This document shows positions 27,026 through 35,860 of a stretch of DNA of 64,000 nt, piece by piece. The stretch is taken from contig JAHHHA010000009.1 in NCBI GenBank assembly GCA_019359615.1, positions 120,103 through 184,102 of the forward strand. Direction: 5' to 3'. The notes below the pieces were generated by a model, which was given only the letters and a program-made list of their open reading frames with translations, was not told the origin of the DNA and searched no databases. The position numbers and the translations under genes are program-made. This DNA comes from Cyanosarcina radialis HA8281-LM2. Its GTDB lineage: Bacteria > Cyanobacteriota > Cyanobacteriia > Cyanobacteriales > CCAP-1448. The first letter of the stretch is position 1. Every line of letters begins with the position of its first letter.

Positions 27026-29391
27026 ATCACGAACTACCTTCGGTTAACCATCCACCATACACTGTCGGGCAAGGTTGGGCGCTAAAGCGGTTGGTAAAAC
27101 TGCTAATCCAACCGTTGCTGAACCTGAGCCGTTGGCAAGTTGTTACCGCTGGCAGTATATCGACTACTGTAGTCAGCCAAAATTTTCAGCTAGGAGAATT
27201 CACCATTGCTTGGCAGGGAATGGATACCGAACTGCCGAATTTGCAAATTAGCCATCGAGATTTCCCAGGTAGGGTAGTATGGCAGACTTGTCCCGGTCAA
27301 AACTTTGTCGGTGGAGCCAACGTTAACTTAAACATAGTCGAGGAACGAGGCTCGATCGAGATCGACGAAAATAAAAAAGCCCAGTTTTCTCATCAAACAG
27401 TCGATCGCATCTACCAAGCAGGAGATACTCTGACTATTGCTGGTTCCCTTCTCCCCTCTCTTACCCCCCTTAAAAAGGGGGGCAGGGGGGATCGGAGAGG
27501 GGCTGAGGGTGAGGGCAATCCCCAATATTTCCTGGCTTTACGCTCTGTAGGGGCAAAAGAACTAGATTTTCAACTTCAGATAGACGACGAGCGAATAAAT
27601 CAAGCGCAATTGCAATTTGCCACCTCGCCAGAAGAACATTTTTACGGTTTTGGCGAGCAATTTTCCCACATCGACTGCAAGGGATATGAAGTACCGATCG
27701 TCGTTGAAGAAGGAGGAATCGGACGCGGCGATCCGGGACCGAGAATCTTGAACTTGCTGGGGGTAGCTGGGGAGAGATTTTCTAGTTATGCGCCAACTCC
27801 CTATTTTTTAACCAATCGAGGTCGATCGCTATTTCTATTTAACCTCGAACCCTCGATCTTCGACCTCCGCCACCCTCAAATTGCCAGCATCAGATTAGCA
27901 TCAAGTTTCATTCACGGGAGAATTCTAGTAGGCGATACTCCCCTAGATCTCATCGAACTGTATACCAACTACGCCGGACGAATCCCGCCGCTACCCGATT
28001 GGATCGATCGAGGTGCGATTGTAGGGATGCAAGGAGGAACGGATAAAGTTCGCCAAGTATGGTCGCAATTGCGGGATCTCGATACTCCCATAGCTGGCTT
28101 TTGGTTGCAAGATTGGGTCGGGCAGCGTCGCACCATAGCGGGAAAACAACTGTGGTGGAATTGGCAACTCGATCGCAGCACGTATCCAGGCTGGAAAGAG
28201 TTGGTAGCCGACCTAGCCCAGGAGGGAATTACAGTAGGGGTATATATCAATCCCTTTTTAATCGATAATCTACCCGACAGAGGCGAGAAACAGCGTCACC
28301 TTTTTTTAGAAGCTGAAAAACAGGGATTTTTGGTGAAAAATAAAGATGAAACACCTTACTTCATTACTAATACCAACTTTTCTCACGGCTTAGTCGATCT
28401 AAGTAACCTAGATGCCCGTCAATGGTTCAAAAGCATTATCAAAGACGAGGTGCTGGGCAGCGGGGCAAAATTCTGGATGGCTGACTTTGGAGAAGCAGCC
28501 CCATTTGACGGCACGTTCGCTAGTAACGAATCGGGGTTAAGCTATCACAACCAGTACCCCGTCGATTGGATGAAAATTAACCGAGAAGCGATCGATGAAG
28601 CCGGATTGGCAGGCGAAGCCTGGTTTTTCAACCGGGCGGGATTTTTGAAAACTCCCCAACACAGCACGGGAATGTGGCTGGGAGATCAAAACACTACCTG
28701 GAACGACAACGACGGGATGCCCAGCGCCCTCAAAGGCTTGGTAAGCGCTGGTTTTTCTGGGTTCAGCCTCAATCACAGCGATATTGGCGGGTATACCAGC
28801 ATTGCTTTTTTCCACCCCATTGTCGAATTTTTGGGAATGGGATTTAGGCGATCGCCAGAGTTACTATTTCGTTGGATGGAAATGAATGCCTTCACCCCGA
28901 TTTTCCGCACCCACGAAGGCAATCAACCAGATAAAAACGCCCAATTTTACACCGACGATCGAACCCTCACTACTTTCAGTTATTGGGCCAAAATCTACGC
29001 CACCCTAGCCAACTATCGCCAACAGTTGCAGAAAGAAGCCACCACCAAAGGATATCCCTTGGTGCGCCATCTCATCTTGCATTACCCCAAAGATCCCAAT
29101 GTTTGCCGACTGGAAACTCAGTTCATGTTAGGTAGCGAGTTCTTAATCGCACCAGTCATGCAGCCCCGTAAACACAGCATCCAAGTTTACTTCCCCGCAG
29201 GCGAATGGGTGCATTTTTGGAGCAGTAAAATTTACGGACTCCCCCACCAAGGTATGTACCAGCAAGTTCCCGCCCCTCTCGGTCAACCAGCCGTATTTTA
29301 CCGCCGAGGTTCTGAGGCTGGGGAAAAAGCGATCGCCGCCTTGAAAGCCAAAGGCTTATTAGAGTTCGGAGGCAAGAAGCTTAAGCCATAA
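27022..29391 (+). CDS. GH31 glycosidase, YihQ (sulfoquinovosidase)-like subgroup
   Basis: A protein of 789 residues. The catalytic barrel starts near residue 325. The nucleophile is Asp488 (FWMADFGEAAPFDG) and the acid/base Asp555 (MWLGDQNTTWNDNDG), both in the GH31 arrangement. The segment GFWLQDWVGQRRTIAGKQLW and the WADFGE-type nucleophile loop resemble E. coli YihQ, which releases sulfoquinovose from plant and cyanobacterial sulfolipid breakdown products. By memory of YihQ numbering, its Arg301 aligns with Gln376 here and Trp304 with Trp379, so sulfonate binding is uncertain; an alpha-glucosidase is the alternative. Residues 143-166 come from an inserted palindromic repeat. It overlaps the PRTase gene by 4 bases. 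Confidence 0.82.
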   Translation: MNHELPSVNHPPYTVGQGWALKRLVKLLIQPLLNLSRWQVVTAGSISTTVVSQNFQLGEFTIAWQGMDTELPNLQISHRDFPGRVVWQTCPGQNFVGGANVNLNIVEERGSIEIDENKKAQFSHQTVDRIYQAGDTLTIAGSLLPSLTPLKKGGRGDRRGAEGEGNPQYFLALRSVGAKELDFQLQIDDERINQAQLQFATSPEEHFYGFGEQFSHIDCKGYEVPIVVEEGGIGRGDPGPRILNLLGVAGERFSSYAPTPYFLTNRGRSLFLFNLEPSIFDLRHPQIASIRLASSFIHGRILVGDTPLDLIELYTNYAGRIPPLPDWIDRGAIVGMQGGTDKVRQVWSQLRDLDTPIAGFWLQDWVGQRRTIAGKQLWWNWQLDRSTYPGWKELVADLAQEGITVGVYINPFLIDNLPDRGEKQRHLFLEAEKQGFLVKNKDETPYFITNTNFSHGLVDLSNLDARQWFKSIIKDEVLGSGAKFWMADFGEAAPFDGTFASNESGLSYHNQYPVDWMKINREAIDEAGLAGEAWFFNRAGFLKTPQHSTGMWLGDQNTTWNDNDGMPSALKGLVSAGFSGFSLNHSDIGGYTSIAFFHPIVEFLGMGFRRSPELLFRWMEMNAFTPIFRTHEGNQPDKNAQFYTDDRTLTTFSYWAKIYATLANYRQQLQKEATTKGYPLVRHLILHYPKDPNVCRLETQFMLGSEFLIAPVMQPRKHSIQVYFPAGEWVHFWSSKIYGLPHQGMYQQVPAPLGQPAVFYRRGSEAGEKAIAALKAKGLLEFGGKKLKP
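27448..27519. repeat. In-frame palindromic repeat inside the GH31 gene
   Basis: Nested palindromes cccttctcccctctcttacc, ccccttaaaaagggggg and gagaggggctgagggtgagg are translated as LLPSLTPLKKGGRGDRRGAE within the N-terminal beta domain. Related sequences lie in spacers at 7725 and 37293. The frame is kept. Confidence 0.7.
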
Positions 29392-29493
29392 AAAGACCCG
29401 TAGATGGGGTGATAGAAAGCAAAATGGCATGAACGCCTAACCCCTTTATTAGTTAGAATTTAATGTGTCTAGAGAAATAAGGAGAACTTAAAA

Positions 29494-29742
29494 ATGACCC
29501 TCAAAGAGCAATTAATCCGTGAAATCGAGACAGCACCAGATCTCGTCATCGAAGAAGTTTTTGACTTTTTACTATTGGCAAAAATCAAACATCACCGATC
29601 GCAAGAAACGCCTAAACCTTTTGGTGTATTTATAGAAGAACTGGTTGCCGATATCCCGCAAGAGGTTTTAGACACCTTACCGACAGACAGTGCCGAACAG
29701 CACGATCGCTACATCTATGGCATACCCAAACCCGATCGATGA
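29494..29742 (+). CDS. Putative antitoxin of a PIN-domain toxin
   Basis: An 82-residue acidic protein: MTLKEQLIREIETAPDLVIE, then EVFDFLLLAKIK, and a C-terminal tail rich in Asp/Glu. It resembles small DUF2281-type antitoxins in its first 35 residues. It overlaps the next gene, a PIN-domain protein, by the ATGA arrangement at 29739, the classic toxin-antitoxin layout. A ribosome site aaggagaac precedes the ATG. The role as antitoxin rests on this context. Confidence 0.65.
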   Translation: MTLKEQLIREIETAPDLVIEEVFDFLLLAKIKHHRSQETPKPFGVFIEELVADIPQEVLDTLPTDSAEQHDRYIYGIPKPDR

Positions 29743-30143
29743 AGTTAATCTTTGCCGATACCTTTTATTGGATTGCCTTGCTCAACCCAAAAGATAACTG
29801 GCATCAAATCGCCCTCGATCGTGCTCGCAATAACACCGACCCAATTGTTACAACAGATGGCATTATCGATGAAGTATTAAACTATGCGGCATCGAAAGGC
29901 AATTTAATTAGACAAAAAGCTCTATTGATGTGTACGCAAATCTTAAGAGAACTCACCATAAATATTATTGCCCATACACCAAAATTACGACAGTTAGGCT
30001 TCGATCTATTCGAACAGCGTTCGGATAAAGGATATAGCCTGACCGACTGCATTTCAATGATTATAATGCGGCAAAGAGGAATTACCGATGTCCTCACCCA
30101 CGATAAACACTTTACCCAAGAAGGATTTCATATTCTGTTTTAA
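29739..30143 (+). CDS. PIN-domain toxin (VapC-like ribonuclease)
   Basis: A 134-residue PIN domain. Acidic catalytic residues are visible at Asp6 (LIFADTFYWIALLNPKD), Glu in GIIDEVLNY, Asp in GYSLTDCISMIIMRQRG and Asp in TDVLTHDKHF. PIN toxins cleave RNA and are blocked by a cognate antitoxin, here probably the overlapping upstream gene. The domain order and length match VapC proteins. A GH1-type gene begins 20 bases later, but that is likely coincidental. Confidence 0.82.
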   Translation: MKLIFADTFYWIALLNPKDNWHQIALDRARNNTDPIVTTDGIIDEVLNYAASKGNLIRQKALLMCTQILRELTINIIAHTPKLRQLGFDLFEQRSDKGYSLTDCISMIIMRQRGITDVLTHDKHFTQEGFHILF

Positions 30144-30163
30144 ATACTTGATGGATAAGGCTT

Positions 30164-32368
30164 ATGACTAACTCCTATCCCAAACCATTCACCTTCGGCG
30201 TAGCAACCGCCGATCACCAATGCGAAGCCTACGACCCCAACTTCGAGGACATCCGAGACGTATGGGAACGCCGCCGCGCCCAAACCCCCAGAGGGCGAGC
30301 CACCGATTTCTGGAACCGCTATCCAGAAGACGTAGAATTAGCCAGCAAACTCGGTTGTAAAATCTTTCGATTTTCGATCGCTTGGTCGCGAGTAGAACCA
30401 AATCCCGGAGAATTCAACGAAGAGGCTCTAGCCCACTACGATCGAATGGTAGAAACCATCCTCGCTGCTGGGATGGAGCCAATGGTGACGCTGTTGCACT
30501 TTACCTGGCCCTTGCACGTCGAAAGACAAGGCGGCTTAATCGGAACCGATTTTCCTGCCACATTTGCTCGTTATGCTGCTAGAGTAGCCGATCGCTTGGG
30601 GGCAAAAGTTCGGTATTGGATTACCTTCAACGAACCTAGTCAGCTACCCTACGGCTACGTCAAGCCTTGGTGGGAACGCGCCTACTTCATGCCCCCAGGA
30701 ATGCCCATGGGCGCAACCACAGGCGAACAGCTATCGGCCGTCAGTCGATTGATGCCCAATCTATTCAAAGCACACACCGCTGCTAGGGCAGTTATCAAAC
30801 AAGTAAATCCAGATGCCAAAGTTGGTGCTAACCCCTTTTTGCTGGGCTTACCGACCTGGTTGCAAAGATTGGTCGATCGCAAAATTACTGGTCTGCACAG
30901 TACCGAAGATTTAATCGCTCAAGGACAAAGGTTCACCGAAAAGCTGCTGTTAGAACAAGGTAAAGTCGATGTCGCGATCGCTAACCTCACCATCACTGAG
31001 TCGCGAGTTTCGCAGGTAGCGTTTTCTGAAGCCTACTACATTGCTGGCGAAACCATCTTAGTTAAGGCTAACAGCGCGATCGACACCCCAAATGACTTAG
31101 CGGGTCAAACTGTGGCGGTAGTCAAAACTTCCACGGCTGAAGATCGGATCTTTGAACTGTTGCCTACAGCTAGCGTTTTAGTCGTTTCTGACTACGAGGA
31201 AGCCTTAAGAGCGTTAGATTTCGGGCAAGCGGCGGCCATCTTGGCCGACGATACCATCCTCTTCGGGACGATCGATCGGCACCCAGGACAGTATCGCCTA
31301 GTAGGCGACAACCTGACATCAGAACCTTACGCTGCTGCTGTCGCCCAAGGCAATCGCTATCTACTCAATGCGGTAGATGTTGCCATCCGGCAGTTCAAAG
31401 AATCGGGGGCTTGGGTGGAAAGTTTTGCTCGTCACTTTCCCGGTTTGCCCGTGCCAAAACCACCTAAATTAGCCAGACGATCGACTTTAGCAGATTTGAG
31501 GGGAAGCACGTCAACGAACGAGTTAGTCAAGTTACCAGATGCACCCCTATCTGAGGCTAAACCGGATACCATCTTGCACCGCATTCAACAGCGAGGTTAC
31601 ATCGTGATTGCGGTTAAAGATAACGTTCCTGGCTTTAGTTATCGAGATCCGAAAACTGGGGAATTGAGCGGTTTAGAAATTGACATTGCCAGAGCGATCG
31701 CTCAGTATATCTTCAACGATCCGACTAAAGTTAAATTTGAGATTGCCAAAGTTCGAGAACGCATTCCCCTATTGCGTTCCTTCGTGCAGTTTTTCGATCC
31801 CATCCTCAAGCTGTTTAGTATTCTTTCCACCTCTCTTTCCAGTAATTGGTGGCATTTGGGGATGGCTGGTAAGTTAGACGAATGCTTCTGTCCGAAGGAG
31901 TGCGTCGGCGAACAGGACTTCGTTGGCATCGACTACTACTGGGGTATCGGTTCCCTGCGCTTGCACCAGATTCAAAAACTGATGAATGCTGCTTTCGGGC
32001 GTTTTGGTAACGCTCCAGTTTTACCCGGTCTGCTGTACGATATGCTGAAATTTCACGCCCAACTTTTTCCCGATTTAGAGATTATGATTATCGAGAATGG
32101 TTGCGTGGAAGTTGCCGACGGGATCGATCGCGCTACCTACATCCAGGCTCATCTCGAAGAAGTTAAAAAGGCCCGGCGAGATGGAGTTAGAGTTATTGGC
32201 TATGTCTCCTGGTCAATTACTTCCAATCGCGAGTGGGGGCTACCTTTCTCTCCTAGCAGCGACTTTGGACTGTATCATATCGAGTTGGATAGCGATCCAG
32301 ATTTGCTCAGAAAACCTACTCCAGCGGCTGAGACTTTTCGGCAAGCGATCGCTAATGGCAACTGGTAA
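30164..32368 (+). CDS. GH1 glycosidase with inserted, circularly permuted solute-binding domain
   Basis: 734 residues. Residues 1-265 and 539-734 form a GH1 (beta-glucosidase type) barrel with acid/base Glu157 (YWITFNEPSQ) and nucleophile Glu644 (MIIENGCVE). Residues 266-538 are a family 3 (amino-acid type) solute-binding domain in permuted order: the second half first (GKVDVAIANLTITESR to FARHFPG), a 39-residue Pro-rich linker, then the first half (ILHRIQQRGYIVIAVKDNV to RERIPLLRS). Joining the end of the last to the start of the first gives RERIPLLRS-GKVDVAIA, a normal SBP sequence. There is no signal peptide, so it should be cytoplasmic. A 10-residue insert FCPKECVGEQ near 575-584 looks repeat-derived. 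Ligand and substrate are unknown. Confidence 0.8.
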   Translation: MTNSYPKPFTFGVATADHQCEAYDPNFEDIRDVWERRRAQTPRGRATDFWNRYPEDVELASKLGCKIFRFSIAWSRVEPNPGEFNEEALAHYDRMVETILAAGMEPMVTLLHFTWPLHVERQGGLIGTDFPATFARYAARVADRLGAKVRYWITFNEPSQLPYGYVKPWWERAYFMPPGMPMGATTGEQLSAVSRLMPNLFKAHTAARAVIKQVNPDAKVGANPFLLGLPTWLQRLVDRKITGLHSTEDLIAQGQRFTEKLLLEQGKVDVAIANLTITESRVSQVAFSEAYYIAGETILVKANSAIDTPNDLAGQTVAVVKTSTAEDRIFELLPTASVLVVSDYEEALRALDFGQAAAILADDTILFGTIDRHPGQYRLVGDNLTSEPYAAAVAQGNRYLLNAVDVAIRQFKESGAWVESFARHFPGLPVPKPPKLARRSTLADLRGSTSTNELVKLPDAPLSEAKPDTILHRIQQRGYIVIAVKDNVPGFSYRDPKTGELSGLEIDIARAIAQYIFNDPTKVKFEIAKVRERIPLLRSFVQFFDPILKLFSILSTSLSSNWWHLGMAGKLDECFCPKECVGEQDFVGIDYYWGIGSLRLHQIQKLMNAAFGRFGNAPVLPGLLYDMLKFHAQLFPDLEIMIIENGCVEVADGIDRATYIQAHLEEVKKARRDGVRVIGYVSWSITSNREWGLPFSPSSDFGLYHIELDSDPDLLRKPTPAAETFRQAIANGNW

Positions 32369-32456
32369 TATTAAAGGCGATCGCCGTTCGTTATTCCCGG
32401 TTTATACGTCGTAGTGCTGCGGCTGATGGATATCCGCCAACTGCTATTAATAGCTG

Positions 32457-32690
32457 TCATTCTGCGAGGCGATCGCGATCGTTAAAATCTAGAATTCGGG
32501 CTGTTACTTCTCCAATGTTGGTGAGAGGTTGAATTGCAGCTTCATTAAGGCGAAAATGGTCTGCCCACAAATCTCGACGGGGGTTGAAAAATCTCACTAA
32601 TTCGCCAGTTTGCCAATCGATCGAACCCAGATCTGCACGATTAATAACTAAGTGCCGAAGTTCAACACTAAGTAAAGTTAATTTATGCAG
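32457..32690 (-). pseudogene. Relic of an HNH endonuclease gene
   Basis: Minus-strand translation gives a continuous 3' part: RADLGSIDWQTGELVRFF, NPRRDLWADHFRLNEAAI, and IGEVTARILDFNDRDRLAE, then a TGA stop at 32457. This matches the C-terminal portion of HNH endonucleases common in cyanobacteria (the FNPRxDxWxxHF motif). The upstream catalytic part and the Cys-x-x-Cys-Asn region are missing or scrambled, and there is no start, so the gene is dead. Confidence 0.65.
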
Positions 32691-32854
32691 AGTATTACGA
32701 TCGCGTGGCAGATGCTTTTTATCGGGAAAAGCAAGTTCAGGGCTGGAGTCGAGGTAAGAAAGTTGCTCTCATGAATAGCGATTGGGATCGCCTTCATATT
32801 CTGGCGGAGTGCCAGAATTATTCGCATTACAAAAATGCTGGTTTCAATATTTGA
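32687..32854 (+). pseudogene. Relic of a GIY-YIG nuclease gene
   Basis: Plus-strand frame: AEYYDRVADAFYREKQVQGW, then SRGKKVALMNSDWDRLHILA, ending ECQNYSHYKNAGFNI and a TGA at 32852. The REKQVQGWSRxKK segment is the conserved C-terminal part of short GIY-YIG endonucleases. The GIY and YIG motifs and the start are absent. It abuts the HNH relic tail to tail and lies 40 bases from tRNA-Met. Confidence 0.6.
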
Positions 32855-32891
32855 CGACCGAAACAGACTATTAATTTCGAGCTTGAAAAAA

Positions 32892-32964
32892 TGGCTCAGA
32901 CGGGATTTGAACCTGTGACCTTGGGCTTATGAGTCCCCTGCTCTAACCACTGAGCTACTGAGCC
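32892..32964 (-). tRNA. tRNA-Met (CAT anticodon)
   Basis: The minus strand folds as a 73-nt cloverleaf. The acceptor arm is GGCTCAG/CTGAGCC with discriminator A; the D arm is GCTC/GAGC. The anticodon loop is CTCATAA, giving CAT, and the T arm is ACAGG-TTCAAAT-CCCGT, which keeps an A-C mismatch also present in E. coli elongator tRNA-Met. The ends of the anticodon stem pair poorly. No CCA is encoded. Elongator Met is most likely; tRNA-Ile2 with a lysidine-modified CAT cannot be excluded. Confidence 0.88.
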
Positions 32965-32999
32965 GACAGCTATTTAGACACTTTTCCCAGGATAGCATA

Positions 33000-33025
33000 A
33001 GAGTAGCAGCAATCGCTGCTACTCT
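33000..33025 (-). terminator. Hairpin after the M23 peptidase gene
   Basis: A perfect 11-bp stem, agagtagcagc with gctgctactct around aatc, lies 20 bases beyond the stop of the minus-strand M23 gene and before tRNA-Met. The T-tract on the minus strand is short, so efficiency is uncertain. Confidence 0.55.
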
Positions 33026-33045
33026 CTTTGGGTAAATTAACTTGC

Positions 33046-35289
33046 CTAACTGCGACTGCGCCGAGGTAGGTAGGCGATCGGATTTACAGCATCGCGACCG
33101 CCAGGACGCACTTCAAAGTGGCAGTGAGGACCAGTAGAACGACCCGTGCTGCCCATGAGAGCGATTAGTTGACCTTGTTCGACTTGTTGACCCGCTTGAA
33201 CTATCAAGCGACTGTTGTGCCCGTAGCGAGTAACCGTGCCATCGGGATGTTGAATTTCCACCAGATTGCCATAACCGCCGCTCCAAGTGGAACGCAAGAC
33301 CGTGCCCGGTCCCGCAGCAAAAATCGGCGTACCGACAGGTGCAGCAATATCGATCCCTTTGTGCATCCGTCCCCAGCGCATCCCGTAGCCAGAAGTCAAA
33401 ACACCTTTGGCCGGCCAGATCAAACCATTAGATCTCGGTGAAGTTCCATTAGGTAAATCTGGATACACTGGTTGCCCCGCTGGAGTTCGCAGCATCGGGT
33501 TGTAGTCGTCGGTGCGGGTAGGGGCAACGGCAATTTGCGATCGCCGACGAGGAATGACGTTAGTAGCAGGGACTGGAACTGGAATTTCCACTGCTGCCAC
33601 ATCTCTAGAGCCAAAACTGGTAGGACGGACTGCCGCTGGCGGGCGATTTATTTGCTGTAGCGGGCGGCTGTTTGCTGGTGCCGCTACAGGCATATTAGGA
33701 CGGCTAGAGTTGATGGGACGGACGGGAGCCGGAGCGACAGCGGGGCGGATGCGGCTATTGCTTGCTGGTGGCGGTACCGAGATTTCGATCGCATCTTCGC
33801 GAGCATTTAAGTTATTCGGTCCTGAGGTCGCTGGCGGGCGGTTGGGCTGGAGCCAGCGAGCATTATTATTAGTTGCGGGTATGACCGGAATTGCTATTGC
33901 TGGCTCTGCTTGGCCGCTGGTATTAGATTGAGGCAGTTGCGATTGAGCGACATAACGCTCTCTTAATTGAGAAATTTCCGTCTCCAGCCCCTCGCTCTCC
34001 GATGGTGCTGAAAGGTTCGTTGGCGCTGAAGCCGTCGGATTAGATTCTGGTAGTGGCGCGATCGCTGTCATTTCTGAACCCGATCCTCGAACCACTGTCG
34101 GTTTCAGTCCTACTAAGGGCTTATTGACTGTTATATCAATGTCGCCAGTCGAAGCGGACTCAAAAATCCCTAGATTTGATGGTTCTGCCTCTGAAGAATT
34201 TCCTACTCCACCATTAGGCCCGACTGACGAGTTGCCGTTGGACGCAGTTGGTTTGCTAGCAGGAACGAGTAACTGTTGGTTAATTTCTAAACTATCTGCT
34301 GCTTTTAAGTTGTTCATGCGCAGCAGTTCGGATATGGAAATTCCATAATTTTCGGCAATCGCCGACAAGGTATCGCCCCGCTTCACCTTATATACGGCCA
34401 CTGGTTCTACAGCTTGCGGCTCGCTGACGTTAGACCTGGGCAATAATGGGGTTGTCGATCGCGTTTCAGTGGTGTTGGGAGTCGAAGAACTCACCTGCTG
34501 CTCTTCAGTCTCGGTTGCAGGAGACTCCAGATTGTTAATCCCAGCGTTATCTGCTTCTTCGGTAACGATCGCTCCAGGGATTTCGGTTTCGGTAGACGGG
34601 GCAATCTGACTAGCCACAGGTGTCGGGTCTTCTACCCGACCGATTGATGTCTCGGTCGGTTCTTCACCGCCTGACTCAGCCGAGTTGTTGGTTTCCGGAG
34701 CGACACTTTCTGCGGTTTCTTCGTTGTTATTAAAAAGAAGATTAGATCGATCGCTTAAAAATTGCTGCTCTGACACTCCTAGCGGCACAGATGGCCGGGA
34801 ATTATTCGGGCTAGTAGTATTAGCGATTGATTCTTCAGTTTGTCCGATTGCGCTATTAGCCGTCAGGATTTCGCTGACCGAGCGTTCGGGGAGGGCAAAG
34901 CTAGCCTCGACGTTCTGGGAAGTAGCGAGCGCTTTTAAAGCTTCGCTATCGGCAGGTACTTGTTGCCCGATTGCCACTGGCATTTTGGGAGTGGCGTTAG
35001 ATTTTGCCGTTATGGGTTCGGCGGCCATCGCTTCCTCTCCGAGTTGAGAGAGCAAAACGCTGGAAGCGCCGATCGAGATTGCCAATCCCATCATGGCAGC
35101 AGATTTACGAAATCCATATTTCAGCTTGGGATGAACCAAATTTTCAGCACCTACCATCTCTCTAGCAGGTTTTTTGGTGCTAAGTAGAGGTTCAGCCTCA
35201 TTATTGGCTGCTGGGGAAGGAACTGATTCAACCTTCGGTGTCATTTTGCGTTTCAAGAACGGCCTCCTACTTCGTTTAATGACAAGCAC
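33046..35289 (-). CDS. M23 peptidase with LysM domain
   Basis: A protein of 747 residues. A basic N-terminus is followed by a hydrophobic anchor (AAMMGLAISIGASSVLLSQL). A LysM domain lies near 298-341 (YKVKRGDTLSAIAENYG), with long Pro/Ser/Asn-rich low-complexity linkers on both sides. The C-terminal M23 domain spans about 625-740, with metal and catalytic residues in MHKGIDIAAPVG and GPHCHFEVRPGG. LytM-type enzymes cut peptidoglycan cross-bridges, and LysM binds the glycan. The protein should act in the periplasm in cell-wall remodelling or division. A 571-base leader without other genes precedes it, suggesting leader regulation. Confidence 0.92.
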   Translation of the reverse strand: MLVIKRSRRPFLKRKMTPKVESVPSPAANNEAEPLLSTKKPAREMVGAENLVHPKLKYGFRKSAAMMGLAISIGASSVLLSQLGEEAMAAEPITAKSNATPKMPVAIGQQVPADSEALKALATSQNVEASFALPERSVSEILTANSAIGQTEESIANTTSPNNSRPSVPLGVSEQQFLSDRSNLLFNNNEETAESVAPETNNSAESGGEEPTETSIGRVEDPTPVASQIAPSTETEIPGAIVTEEADNAGINNLESPATETEEQQVSSSTPNTTETRSTTPLLPRSNVSEPQAVEPVAVYKVKRGDTLSAIAENYGISISELLRMNNLKAADSLEINQQLLVPASKPTASNGNSSVGPNGGVGNSSEAEPSNLGIFESASTGDIDITVNKPLVGLKPTVVRGSGSEMTAIAPLPESNPTASAPTNLSAPSESEGLETEISQLRERYVAQSQLPQSNTSGQAEPAIAIPVIPATNNNARWLQPNRPPATSGPNNLNAREDAIEISVPPPASNSRIRPAVAPAPVRPINSSRPNMPVAAPANSRPLQQINRPPAAVRPTSFGSRDVAAVEIPVPVPATNVIPRRRSQIAVAPTRTDDYNPMLRTPAGQPVYPDLPNGTSPRSNGLIWPAKGVLTSGYGMRWGRMHKGIDIAAPVGTPIFAAGPGTVLRSTWSGGYGNLVEIQHPDGTVTRYGHNSRLIVQAGQQVEQGQLIALMGSTGRSTGPHCHFEVRPGGRDAVNPIAYLPRRSRS

Positions 35290-35860
35290 CTGAGTGGCGC
35301 TAAGACTGTTAGGGTTTTACCAAATCAATCCGGCAAATCACCTCAAATAAAGCTTCACTACTTAATTGACTGTCAGCATACTTAGGCAAGATTACCCTGG
35401 TTTGTCGATTTACACAAGTTTACGCGATGGAGGAGCAGTTTTTTCCCAAGCGGTAAACGAGGTTTGTGGGTGACAGCATTCGATCTTAACTGTTCGTACC
35501 ATCTCGATCGAATTTCCTTGGCTAACAATTGGTCAAATCGGCAGATTCACTATAAACAAAGACTTTATGCCGATCTGAGTAAAAAGAGCAACCGTGGATT
35601 TTCGCAGACTCTTAAGACATCAATTTGAAAAGCTTACCAGTATTTACGCAAATTTAACTAGCCTTAAGATCTCGATTTACTCGATGGTATAAGGGTTTGG
35701 CTCTCCCCATCGATACCTATTTAGAGATGAACCTCACATCTTAATGTTGTCTCTGCTACAGTCATCAGGTGATATAGAAATTACTTATTAAAATTACCTC
35801 CTTCTAACTCACAGTTAAATGTCAATCGCTGGCGGGTAGTAAACGTATCGATCGACAAAT
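35290..35860. promoter_or_regulatory. Long leader/spacer upstream of the M23 gene
   Basis: A 571-base stretch without a gene. An inverted pair gtttac (35418) and gtaaac (35453) encloses a G/A-rich loop, and gggtgacagc lies nearby. Cyanobacterial M23/LysM genes often carry a c-di-AMP (ydaO) riboswitch in such leaders. I see some reminiscent elements but cannot fit the consensus on the minus strand, so the call is only a suggestion. Confidence 0.25.

Noticed and set aside
34124..35187. Plus-strand open frames opposite the M23 peptidase gene
   Set aside because: The minus-strand gene has clear LysM and M23 domains; the plus-strand frames are low-complexity mirror readings.
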